A stretch of 64,000 nucleotides of DNA from Setophaga petechia (taxonomy: Eukaryota > Chordata > Aves > Passeriformes > Parulidae). Below are positions 36,100 to 47,300 of this stretch, in pieces. Where the stretch lies: assembly GCA_024362935.1 (NCBI GenBank), contig JANCRA010000040.1:5704001-5768000 (forward strand), written 5' to 3'. The translations under genes were made by a program, and so were the position numbers. The stretch's first letter is position 1. Each line of letters opens with the position of its first letter. The notes under the pieces were generated by a model. It searched no databases and was not told the origin of the DNA. It was given only the letters and a program-made list of their open reading frames with translations.

Positions 36100-36312
36100 C
36101 AAAGCATTTTTTTACTGAGAAGGTGGAAAAACATGGGAACTGGCTTCCTGCAGAGGTGATAGATCCCCAAGCCACTAAGAAGCATCTGAACAATGGCCAT
36201 AATAATGTGCTTTTATTTTTGATTAGCTCTGAAGTAGTCAGGCAGTTGGACCAGAAGACTGTTGTAGGTCTCTTGCAACTGGAACTGTCCTATTCCATTC
36301 TATTCTGTGAAT
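36100..36312 (+). mobile_element. Diverged CR1 LINE 3' end
   Basis: The blocks follow a CR1 3' end read rightward: a TTTTTTTACTGAGAAGGTGG start, CTGCAGAGGTGATAGATCCC, then CAGGCAGTTGGACCAGAAGA and GGTCTCTTGCAACTGGAACT. The end is the CATTCTATTCTGTGA tail. The copy is older and more diverged than those at 3304 and 30071 and has a full 3' end. Confidence 0.8.
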
Positions 36313-39003
36313 GTCATGCAAGGTCAGATTCTGATCTTTTGCCCCCAGCTACTGATTTTAAGTTGATGTGAAAGCTCTTGGTGAATCTTCATTAGGAAAT
36401 GTTCTTGATGGATGTTGCATGATTGGTCAAATGACCCTATGGATTAAAATCTCTCTTGGATGGAGATTGGCAGTAAACCATACTCATTCAGAAAGTCTTT
36501 TCAGATATTATCAACTTGTAACACCTCTTCTTTTTCAGAAAAAGGCTTCTTTGCTTTTAGACCTTTAATAAAAAACTGCTTTCCTTATTTTTTATGTTTA
36601 GGAGAGTGAGGGTGAATTTTAAGTGAACTGTAAAGATGAAATAGAATTAAGAGCAGAAAATGTACAAGACCTCCTGACAAATAGTATATACTCATAAGGG
36701 CAAAAAGCAGAGGACAATATGTGTGGTATAGTGTGGTATGGTATATAACTATCTCATGAAAAATCTGTTCTGCTGAGAAATGGCATCCTGTTGATGTTAG
36801 CTTCGTCACAAATACTGAGATTTCTCCTAAATTGGGCAACCTACTGGGAAAGCAGAAAGGATTGCCTGATGCAAGTTTCCTTCTTGCTACAAAAACATTG
36901 TGCAACCGTCATAAGCATTTAGATATCATTTATGATGGAATTATCAGAGCAAATCAAAGTATACTACTTTGAGCTCAGTGACCTCATCAGCTGCAAGCTG
37001 AAAGCTTGTTCAACTTTTATATTTGGACACACATATAAATATATAAATTGAGTTAAAACTCCCTGACCTTATGGAATGGACATCACCACAGCAGCACTAT
37101 GTGGTCCTCTATGAGCTTGGTTGCCTTTTTCAACAGATGAAGACCAGAAAGGGATTTTAAACATGTCTAAGCTTTTTTTCAAAGCTACCTTAGTAATACA
37201 ATCCATGTTGGAATAACATCTGGCGCATGTAATTATTGCTGTCAGATGGGTCACTGAAGCACTTAACACAAATATGTGTCCAAAAAATCAACCCAATACT
37301 GCCTAACAGCTGCAAAGCAAATGTTGAGGCTAGTTTTGGCAAAAATTACATGACAGGAAATCAAAGAGCTGGTCTGATGCTCACAGCTGCTGCACCTGCT
37401 TCTGAAACTCTTCCCAAGAATCATTGTATTAGGAAGAACAGCAAACTTTATATTAGTTTTTCTTCGTGATACAAATTTCTACTTAAAATGATGTAAAAGT
37501 TCTTTCAGTTTAACAGTTATTTAAATAAGAAGTATAGATTGTGCTAGGTATATGACTTACCCAGCAGAAAGATGGCTGTTATTAAAATTTATTTTTAAGC
37601 CAAAATCTGGTTGCTTTGTATGAAAAGCCCATATTTTTGTGTCAAGGCTGATGAATCGTATGCATAGCATGACAATAACCATACAGGTGGAGGCACACAT
37701 AAGTGCAGGTGGAGGCAGTTTCTGGAAAAGCTCTGGTTGGAGGGAACTAGTCAAGACCACAGATCAAATGTTGAGAAGACATATGTCAATCCTTAAATTT
37801 ACATGCTTGGTGTTTTGGTGTTGATGTGACTGCCAAACAGTTCATAATTTGAAGAGTCTGTTGCCATTTTAAACAAGCTTGGGCAAACTGGGTTCAATTC
37901 TTTTGTAATAACCTGGAACCATGCCTAGAGATTTGATCCAGGCAGCAGTCTCCCAACTACATGACTTCATTAACTCCTCTAATCTGGTTGATGCAGATGA
38001 ATGTTGTGGGATTGGACTTTATATGCTGTGAGTCACATCAAAGGCTTTAAGGAAGAGGAGAACCTGACAGTCACTGGCTTGGTCTTCTCGTAGATATCCT
38101 AGTGGTGCTCTTGTGGGAAAAAAAAAAAAAGAGACTTCTGAAATTGCAATGTCACACTGGATAAAGTGCAGAGAAACAAGCACCATTTTTATCTTTGGAA
38201 GTGTATCCAAGGCACTAGGAAAAAATCTAAACATTTTTAACACACATTGGAAACAGTGAGCCAATGAGCCGACCTGGATTTCAGAGCATCATGCTAAAAC
38301 TGTCTTAGACAAAAAGCTTTTGCTCAGTTTTGAGACAGAGTTCTGTGTTGGTGTATTTAGAACAGATCTTTCCAGTCAAATAATAGTCCAACACAATTAA
38401 AATGAAAATTCATTTCCTTATGTGAAGATTCAGAAATTATTTTGGATTGGTTTTTAGTACTAAAATCCAGTTTGAGAGTATCCTAAATAATTTCTATATT
38501 CTTTTCTTTTTCACTAAAACTGTTTTGAGTCCACATTGGCTCTTATACAACACTATCAAATTTTTTGAACCTTCAGCTCAGCAGATATTTTTTTAATTAT
38601 TTCAGCAAATAATATTATCCACTCTAAGTAAAGCTTGAAAATCACACTCAGCCATGAAATTCTTTTTACTTCCCTTGCTTCCATCACTTACTGTTTCAAT
38701 AAGTCAAAACTGCATATGTGACGAATTTTTTTCAAGGAGGGCCTACTTAAAGTATAGATAGTTTATGTTTTTGAGAACTAATTGCATAAGTTTCATACAC
38801 ATCACTGGGAAGCATATACCCAAACATTCCCCCCAACACAAATTATGGCAAGGTCCTAAGAATTTATTATATCAGAAAAGTGTCATTTGCATGTGCAGAT
38901 TTACATTATGCTTACTTACATCATATTGCTAAATATCCTGTGATCCTGCTGTAGTCACACAAAGATAAAGGCCGGTTTTTGAGAAGTCTTCAATGTCCAT
39001 TAA

Positions 39004-39028
39004 ATTTTCTCAATTTCTCAATTTCTCA
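39004..39028. repeat. Three-copy 8-bp tandem repeat
   Basis: The unit ATTTCTCA is repeated three times, the first copy with one extra T. Confidence 0.8.
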
Positions 39029-39119
39029 ACATTGTTGTTGGCTGTTACTTTGTTGGCTAACTTTCCCTCAGCTTCAAAATAAGCAAAACAAGTTCCCACA
39101 TTGCACAGAAAAGTTGGGG

Positions 39120-39167
39120 CTATATTCGTATAAACATTATTGAAAAATAATGTTTATACGAATATAG
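39120..39167. repeat. Perfect 22-bp inverted repeat with GAAA tetraloop
   Basis: The left arm (39120-39141, beginning CTATATTCGTATAAAC) and right arm (39146-39167, ending GTTTATACGAATATAG) are exact reverse complements over 22 bp, separated only by GAAA. The bases just outside could add a G-T wobble. No terminal-repeat family or target-site duplication was recognised. GAAA is a stable GNRA-type loop in RNA, so a transcript would fold strongly. A template-switch mutation is the simplest origin. Confidence 0.97.
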
Positions 39168-41630
39168 TGAAAAAGGTTCACGCCAAAAACTCCTTTCCAA
39201 CTTCCTGCTTTGGTTGATCTTGTTACATTTATTACCTTATAGCACCAAAAAACATATTAGATGCTTTCCAAATGCCTCAGTTGATGGTCATTCTGACTCC
39301 AAGATCAAAAAAAATAAAGGTTAAGATATTTACACCTGAGTATTTGAAATAATTCTGCATTTTTGCATAAGGACCCAGTTAGTAGAATCAAGTGATTGCA
39401 TATAAATGTATTGGTTTTATATAAAATTTTTTTTAGATTTTACTATTACAAAGTTATAAAATCAGGAGCCAAGTGTAATTTGAAAAATACAAGGGAAATA
39501 TTTGTTTCTTCAGAGAATTCTTTCTGAACATGTAAGCTTAAGCAGCACTTTGAAAACATGAGGGTGTTTGAGATTATTAAGAGAGGATCATACAAAATAT
39601 TTAGCCTGACTTGCATTTCCCTGACTATTTAGTGCAGGGTTTCCAGTGTTAAGTCATTTTTGCCCTCTGTATTTTGTGATTAAGGGTGATACTATTTAGG
39701 AAGAGGTAGATTACTCAGTTAAGTGCATCTGTGATGATCACAAATGTTTTCCAACAAAATTTGCAGTTATACCCAAAATTTACATTAGCAGTTGTCCTTT
39801 TATTCTGCAATGCTCCAGAATATTCTTGTGTATATTTATCACATTGCTACACACTGAGTCTTCTTCCTTCTTTTATCTGAATATTCCATGTTATCTATTA
39901 AAAAGCATAAGATCAAAGGAGCTCCCTCTTGCAGGGCTTCAATTCATTGTAGGAGAGCTGCCTTGCTTATTCTGTGTCATTCATCAGAAGCACAGGAGGG
40001 ATTCATCCTAACTAGCTGTAGACATCCCTGCTAATAGCTACAGCTGAGTTTGTGTCTCTAGTGTGTTTGTAATGACTGGACGGAAATGGTAATCTGTGCT
40101 GTGCATCAGCTGATCCATTCTAGACATCTGCTCAGGATAAAATCCATCAGAGAAACACTAGGCACCCTAATTTCTCCAATGATTATGAGGAGAGTCTAAG
40201 GCCACTACATATGTGAATTCAAGATATTGGCATTCACTCAGATGACTCATTGGTCCCTTGGTGCATGTTGATAATTTGTTCTACTGCCTAGGGTAGAGCA
40301 AAGTGGTACTCAGGATGAACACCTTCAGCAGACAGGCAAATGTCCCACACGGTGTAAAACCCTGATGTTTCAGAGCCAAGGATGGATTGAGTTTGATTGA
40401 CAAGGAAGTCTGAGAGAAGGATTTTGTTTGGAGAAGAGTAAAAGTTAAAGATGCAAATGTCATTTCTAGCTATATGTATGAGAAAACTGTCAGCTGGCGA
40501 TACTTTTTGCTCATTTTTGGATATTCTTCAGTACCCCAAAATAAGGACAACCATAATTTTCAGAGTGCTGTGAATTTCCATTACCTTATCTGACATATTT
40601 AATTAGCATTTTGGTAAAAGCAGTCTGACATCTTGAAATATGCCAAGCACCTAAAGTTTCTTCACATTTCCATGGTTCTTGTTAGCCAGAGTCTCTAATA
40701 TCCAAAGGCAAAGAAAAGATTTAAGGACTAACTTTAGGCACCGAAGACACAGCCTGGGCCACAAGAATCTAGTGTTTCTAAACTAGTACAGCTATCTGGG
40801 ATGAGTGATATTAAGTGACCATAATCAGAACTGATGCAGAAATCCAGGGCTTTCAGATGGACTTGGTCAGCTTTCTGGCCTTTTGACAGTGGAAACTCTT
40901 CTTCACATATTTCAGCATAAATGTCTCTAAGACCAGAACTAAGAATCTGTAACATGGTACCATAAAGACTACTGCACCTGTAGTATCCTATGGTAGCATA
41001 CTTAAAAAAAAAAAAATTAACAAAATCTTTCCTGGACTAATACAAAACTTCAAAAATGTAAATGATTTACAGCTGAATTTTGCAGATCCATTGTATTCTA
41101 TGGAATCTAGAACTAAATCTTGCATATGTCTAAAATACAGGTTTACTTAAGAGTTTACAAGCGTCTCAATGCATTCCTCATAAGCATTGCTATAATAAAA
41201 AATTGTATTATAGATATGCATTTTATGAGGAGTTTCTATGAGCTTATAAGAGAATTTTTTCATCCCATCTTTCCAGTGTTCTATTCACAATGAGTACAAT
41301 GTGCTTTAACATGGCCTTGGGGAGGAGTCTATTTGTGGTTCATTAATAAGGGCTGTTTTCCAAAGAGCTATCTGTTATATAATTACAAAGAACTCTGAAA
41401 AAATGACCTCACAGTGTCTGTAGTGGGGCTGTTCAATGCTTTCTGATAGCATGAGAACAGATGAAAACATCTGTGCAGTCCTAGCTTCTCACCTAATTAG
41501 GCAGCTCTTGTATATTTGCCTTTTCTTAAACCATGCAAACAGATTTTTCAATTTCATTCTCTCATTTATAGTCTATTGGGTGTAGGGATAAGATATAAAT
41601 TACTGTAATTAACCCTTTTTCTTTCTGCAG

Positions 41631-41698
41631 ACAGATAATATTTCTCCTTTTATGTGCCTGTGAGTGGCATGCTGCGTATTTCCTGGGGACTCTGGGAT
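41631..41698 (+). other. Exon-like segment (68 nt) with strong splice signals
   Basis: The pyrimidine tract CCCTTTTTCTTTCTGCAG gives an excellent acceptor. The segment ends GGGAT|GTAAGTGTG, where GTAAGT is the consensus donor. One frame is open across the segment (starting QIIFLLLCACEWHAAYFLGT) and two have early stops. The peptide is not recognisable. The splice signals are the best pair in the window, but a pseudo-exon or a non-coding RNA exon is as likely as a coding one. Confidence 0.33.
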
Positions 41699-43439
41699 GT
41701 AAGTGTGCCTGATATGTTATTAAGGTGAATAATATGCAGCAGGACCAGCAACTGAGAGGCAAAACTTCTTTCTTTTGACATTTGCATCACATCTGAGAAA
41801 AGAAGGAGGCCTGACAGCCCTTAGTTTGGGCAGGATCCTGCTCAGCAGTCTTGGTGAGCAGGGTGCATGCCACTGATCTTCACTGGCATAAAACACTCTC
41901 CCATCTGTGTGGCTCTATGCGAGGTGCTGGGTTCCTTCATCACTCTGTGAAATATTAATGCCAATATAAAATCATCCACCCTACTGAGAAAGGGGAGTTC
42001 TGTTTGTAATGGGCTTTGAGCTCCAGGAACACAAGGTGTCCCAGCAAACACAAAATATAGGATGGCTCTGAGGCTGAATTATATATCTAGCTGGACAAGG
42101 GAAAGCACCCTGCTGGAGACTGCATAATGCTTCAAAATACTCAATTTTTTGTGTGTTTTCAAGGAGTAATTATTGTTTTAAAATTCCTTGTACGTGTGTA
42201 AAAAATCCCAAGGTGACCACATGTAGCAGAAATGTTGTTTCTGTTAGTATGTGATAGGATTATACAGAAAAGAGAAAGCCCACCTTCTTCTTCCTAACTT
42301 TCCTCCAATCTCACAGTATAGTTCTTAGTAATGGAAAATCAACACAAAACCCAACTGTGTTTTCTTTTTTAGCTCTGTAAAACAAATGCTTAATAATTGA
42401 CTCTTCTCAGATTATTTCATGATGTGTACTGCACTGCTCCATAGTAAACATTATTAAATACTATTGCAGGCTATGTTCTGAGTCATTGCTACATGACTAG
42501 GAAAGAAGGAATTTTTATTAAACTTTCAGATATAAATTTATGTATAGGGGCTTAATAGATGGTTAATAGCTATTTCAATAAATAATGAATTATTACAGAG
42601 CTTATCAGCTCATTATTTTGCTGATTTCATGTGTTTATGTGCATGATGCACTTATAACCATTTGGTACATGTGCAGCTTAGACCTCTCCCATGCTTTTAA
42701 CATCTTTTAATTATTGTAAATAATTTTAATATCTGAATGATGTGTAGGTTTTAGCATATGAAAAATAGCCATTTCAGGTTTCTTAAAAGGAAAGAATAAT
42801 TTTGTTATTGGTTGTATGCTCAATATGTTTGGCATATAATTTAATTTTAGCTTCTCTTGGTTTATGACATGATCTTTCCCTGACAGCTTTCCTTTGACTG
42901 TGCCAATACTTGCAGTTGCTTGCTCATGTGTGAATACCATTTGATAAGTCTCTATATCCATATGCTGTGATTATTCTGCAGTAAAATAAAGCACCATCCT
43001 TTTCAGCCATGGGTAGAATCAGATCAGAGCTTTTCTTTTCACACAAACATAAAGTAAAATGCTGAAGGACAGTATTGCTGTGTTTTGGGAGCTTTATGAA
43101 CTGAGCTGATGAGGAAGCAATTAAAGACAGGAAAAAACAGTCCCACTGAATCCTTCTCATACAAATTACAGGAATCAGACAAGCTTTTCCTATGTAGGAG
43201 CCTGTTTCAAAAGCTCTGAGCAGTGAGGAGTAAAAAAATCTGATTTGTGAGCAATGCACAAAATGGACTAGGGTGAAGAGGCATTAGCTCCAGGAGCTTG
43301 GAAACTGTGATTCACCTTTATTGTGTAGTAAGTGTTTTGGGGAGCTAGATGTCCAAGTCCTTTCAGATGTATTCACTGAATCTGAACAATAAGGAAGAAT
43401 TCTTCTGTGACTGCAAAATGTTAAATATTTCTCACTTAC

Positions 43440-43481
43440 GTTTCCTTCAGGGATTAAAGGCCAGCTCTGTACCCTTCCTGA
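43440..43481 (-). other. Exon-like segment (42 nt), minus strand
   Basis: On the minus strand, ACCTGTGCCTCTGTCTCAG is a good acceptor and GGAAAC|GTAAGTGAG a good donor. The 42-nt segment is open in phase 0 and would encode SGRVQSWPLIPEGN, which I do not recognise. It sits about 110 bp from the ERVK-like LTR, which is on the same strand and upstream of it. LTR-driven transcripts often use such cryptic exons. Confidence 0.22.
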
Positions 43482-43587
43482 CTGAGACAGAGGCACAGGT
43501 TTAAAAAGATAGTTTAATTCCTTGCCCACTGGAAGCAGATAGGAAGGGATAGTGCTTCATATTAAGGACAACAGATAATTCTTAAAT

Positions 43588-43592
43588 GTGAC
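43588..43592. repeat. Target-site duplication, left copy (GTGAC)
   Basis: It is identical to 43999-44003 on the other side of the LTR. This supports the exact LTR boundaries. Confidence 0.8.
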
Positions 43593-43998
43593 TGTTGAGT
43601 TTTTGAGGTCCCCAGGATGAGGTGAGAGGTGAGAATCTGACTCCATGTTCTCAGAAGGCTGATTTTTTTATTTTATTATATGATATTATATTAAAGAGTG
43701 CTATACTAAAACTATACTAAAGAATACAGAAAGGATACAGACAGAATGTTAAACAGGAATGATAGTGAAAACTCGAGACTGATTCCTCAGAGTCCGACAA
43801 AGCTGGGCCATGATTGTTCATGAATTAAAAACAATTCACATGAAACCAATCAAACATGCTGATAAAAAATCTCCAGCCACATTCCAAAACAGTAAAACAG
43901 GGAGAAGCAAATGAGATAATATTGGTTTTTTCTCTAAGGCTTCTCATCTTCCCAGGAGAAGAAATCCTGGTGAAAGGGATTATTTAGAAAATATGGCA
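43593..43998 (-). mobile_element. ERVK-like solo LTR with target-site duplication
   Basis: The 406-bp element has canonical ends in the plus reading, TGTTGAG at the left and ATGGCA at the right, flanked by the exact pentamer GTGAC at 43588-43592 and 43999-44003. Read on the minus strand its blocks match a passerine ERVK-type LTR that I remember. They are a TTTTCTAAATAATCCC start, CACCAGGATTTCTTCTCCTG, GAAGCCTTAGAGAAAAAAC, TCATTTGCTTCTCCC, and an AATAAAAT-rich polyadenylation region around 43665-43690. Last come CAGATTCTCACCTC and GGGGACCTCAAAAACTCAACA. No internal retroviral genes remain, so it is a solo LTR. The intact ends and duplication suggest a fairly young insertion. The family name is from memory. 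Confidence 0.9.
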
Positions 43999-44003
43999 GT
44001 GAC
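43999..44003. repeat. Target-site duplication, right copy (GTGAC)
   Basis: It is identical to 43588-43592. ERVK elements usually make 6-bp duplications, so the 5-bp length leaves some doubt about class. Confidence 0.8.
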
Positions 44004-44262
44004 ATATGACATCACACAAGATTTGCTGTGAGTCGAAGTCAGGCAGCTGCCTCTGAAAGTGCCTATTGCCCAACCTGTTCCAGGCTCAGGCAGACTCCCA
44101 CCACCAGCACTGCTGCTGTTGAGGATGTCACATCTTGTACATGGGTTTGCAGGGCCCTCCACAGCCACACAGGGAGGTTAGTACAGCACCAGCCAGCACA
44201 CCAGGTGGGATTTTACTCAGAAGACTGAGAGATGGAGCAGGGGGTGATAGAATTGATTTTTA

Positions 44263-44309
44263 GCAATTTTCAGTGGAGCTAAGCCATGTTTAGCTACACT
44301 GAAAATTGC
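44263..44309. repeat. Imperfect 20-bp hairpin
   Basis: GCAATTTTCAGTG (44263-44275) and CACTGAAAATTGC (44297-44309) are exact complements. After one mismatch the stem continues as AGCTAA/TTAGCT around a 7-nt loop (GCCATGT). A 27-bp tandem duplication begins within the right arm. Confidence 0.93.
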
Positions 44310-44357
44310 CATTTTTGCCTTAACAGCTGTTTAAGCCATTTTTGCCTTAAACAGCTT
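44308..44357. repeat. 27-bp tandem duplication
   Basis: GCCATTTTTGCCTTAA begins at 44308 and again at 44335. The two units then differ by a single A before CAGCT. It overlaps the right end of the hairpin at 44263-44309. Confidence 0.88.
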
Positions 44358-47300
44358 CCACAGGGTTGCGAATTCTTGCTGCTTCCAGGGCAAAGATAAA
44401 GGAAGTGTGATGGAATATTACAAAAAATATAGTAGAGTCTTCGCTTCCCTTCCTCTACCACAAATGACTATGGGTTAAACAGTGGTGAAACAATGTTCAT
44501 GGTCACAAGAGCTAAATTGACCTGTTAGTAGGGTTCCCAATATGCTTTTTATTCTTGCCAGTACCCTCACCCACACTATTCCTCGATATGACACAAGGGT
44601 TCTTTTCAAGGGGCTGCCTGGATACAGCCACATGATCTTGGAAGCTCTGAGAGCTCACTCTATGGACACAAGTTAGTTCACCCCTGTGGGTCTCAGGGCC
44701 AAAGAAAGACCCTGGGCACATTTAATTAACTCATACATGTGCACACTCCATGCTTAACTGGCACATTGATGAGTCAGGCCCCTCTGATGGAGCAGATGTC
44801 ACCCTGGATCTCCCAGCTCCAGGTGGTTTTGGCAGGCGGGGTGCTAGGGTGCTATGCACGACTGCAAAGTGGGATCCTCCTGCCTCTTTATTCTCTCATT
44901 AGGGATTGCTGTTCCTGTCAGTCCCACTGTAATGACATGATTGTGTAAGAGTAAGGAAAGCAGAGAACAAAGCTCCTGACCATCACCATGTTAACACAAA
45001 TCAATGAAAAGCTGATGAGCAAAATGTTTTGTGAAAGATGACATTGAGTGCATTAATGTCCTTAAAGGGGAAATTAGATTCAAATTGTTGGAAAGCAGTG
45101 CAAAACCAGGCATACAAGAAGTAATTCCTGGAAAAAGCTGAGGGAAGTCAAGAGGCAAAATGCCACTCTGTGATACACAGAAAGGAATACAGCTGTGGCA
45201 TGGATGGGGCACTGCATGACAGCACAGGGTTGCAGCAGACAGGGAGGACAGAGGCGGAGAATGCTGCAGCTACTACTGTCCCGTCGAGCAGAGGCACAAT
45301 ATGGGTAGAAGAGGCAGCTCACCATGACAGGACCTGATTGCTTCAGTTCATGGTTTCACCAGGGCCTTTGTGCACAGACAGACCCCACGGCATCTCCAGT
45401 TTCAAGATTTTTAAAACCCAAAAAATATGAAGTAATTTGATGCATAGAGGTGAACAGCACTAGGTATTCTTACAGTGTTTAGTTTGAGGATCTCAATACC
45501 ATGGAAATTCATCACCATTCAGAAGCAGCTAGATGGTATTTTTATGGTCAGATTTTTTTCTTGAACAGACAAATAACAAAGTCTAAAGACTCATCAAATA
45601 ACAAAATCTAAAACCCATTAACTAAGTACAGCATCATAAATAGCATCCATTTAGAATCCTAGTCCAACAAGTCATTTTTCAGTTTGTTTTAAACTTCGCC
45701 TTCTTCTTATACAAATGATATTGGAAAAGAAACTTGATAAGATAATATGAAGTCAAGTCTCTTTAATACAGGATACCCTTTACACACTGAAAATGTTAAT
45801 TGCAATCTCTACAAGATTATTTACAACCATAATTTTTCATTGCAATTTGTGCATTTGATCGCCCTATGGGATCCCTGACCTGGGGCCAGTCTGAAATCCT
45901 TGTATTCCTATGGCAAAACCCATTAAGTAAGTGAAGATCAAGTCCAATGCTATTTCATTGAAAGGGTGAAGTTATTTCTATTTCTTACAAGAGTCCGAGG
46001 TACTTAGCTTACATTAGATTCTAAATTTACAGATATCTAGACTCAAGCAGTGTGACTGTCACATGTTCATAACCCAAGGTCTTTGTCCTAATAAAGGTTA
46101 CATAAAGCTACAAAATTTGTTGCTGCTTTTGCTCTTAGCAGAAAGAAAAGCAGACAACAGTCACCCTCTTCTGTCCTGCAACAAGGGTGGGACAAAGTGT
46201 GTGGTAAAAGGGTTTATTTGTACAGTCCATGCAGAAAGAACTGGCTTGTGGTCTTCCACCACTGCCAGAGGTGGGCACAAGAAAGCCAATAAAGTCAAAT
46301 GTTCCATTGCTGCCGTAATTGCTGCTCCTGCAGCAACCTCAAAGAACACCTGCTACACATCAGCACCTCATAATGCCAGGCTTCTACTGACACAGGACAA
46401 AGGATGATCCTTCCAGCAGTTTTACCATTCAAAAGCATCATAAAATATTCTTTCTGCTAACACTCCCTGGTCCATAATGGTCTGAGTCACAATACTAGAG
46501 TACAACCGAGAAAAAACAATCTCTTCAGCAATATGAATACTACCGGAATATTGATTTTTTAAAATTTATCTTTGCTCACTGCTCTTCCAGCTCGTGTCTG
46601 GCACTGAGCTGCAAGGCCATTTCTGCCTGCTGCTGCTGGAGGACCCATCCATTGTCAGAAAACCTTTCATTCTGTTTGCTTAGTTTTCAAATGTATCCTC
46701 CTAATGATTCCTCATTCCTCCCAGATGAGTTTCACTCTCTCAATCGAAACAGCTTCACCAGCATCTGGATGTTTCTGACATCTGGAAACTGGCAAAAAAG
46801 TTGAGATTTAAAAATTGTCATGTAGTTACCTCTTATAAGTAATTGCCAGCTCTGAAGCCTTTTTTCAATATAATCTGTGATGATAGAATTTATACTGCAT
46901 GTAATTAACAGGGTTTGTTTTATGGAACTAAGGATAGGCACCCAAAAAAACATTAGCAGCAATTCTGCTTCCACAGAAATGGGCCAATCTAATGCACAGA
47001 ATTTAATTCACCTAGGAAAACCACAGGTGTGTAGAAGGACAGGAAATGACAGTGATATAAAATATGGAGAGAAATATTCTGAGTTCAGTTAAGGGGTAAT
47101 GCAATAGTGAAAAAAATCAGGTAAACAGAATATTTTGTGCACACAAAATATATTGCTTCAAATTAATAGCATAGTGCAGACATAGATGACAATGAGCACA
47201 GCCATGTATTTGTCTTTGTCATAACTGTGCATTGAATACTAAATTAACTCAAAATCCAAAACAATTCAGGGGCATAGAAAGCTTCTGTCTAAGTCATCAG

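Larger units (their letters stand above)
36313..43592. other. Unique non-coding DNA
   Basis: Seven kilobases without a recognisable gene or mobile element. It contains poly-A tracts at 38118-38130 and 41004-41016, a three-copy 8-bp tandem at 39004-39028, the long hairpin at 39120-39167, and exon-like segments at 41631-41698 (plus) and 43440-43481 (minus). A TAAT-rich block at 42400-42700 resembles conserved non-coding DNA. Confidence 0.5.

Noticed and set aside
37880..37920. GGGTTCAATTC, resembling a tRNA T-arm box
   Set aside because: No matching A box, no cloverleaf and no acceptor stem nearby.
46063..46407. 114-codon plus-strand frame with a poly-Leu stretch near the start
   Set aside because: The leucine run could mimic a signal peptide, but the rest has no domain, and an overlapping minus frame is equally open. 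No transcription signals were seen.
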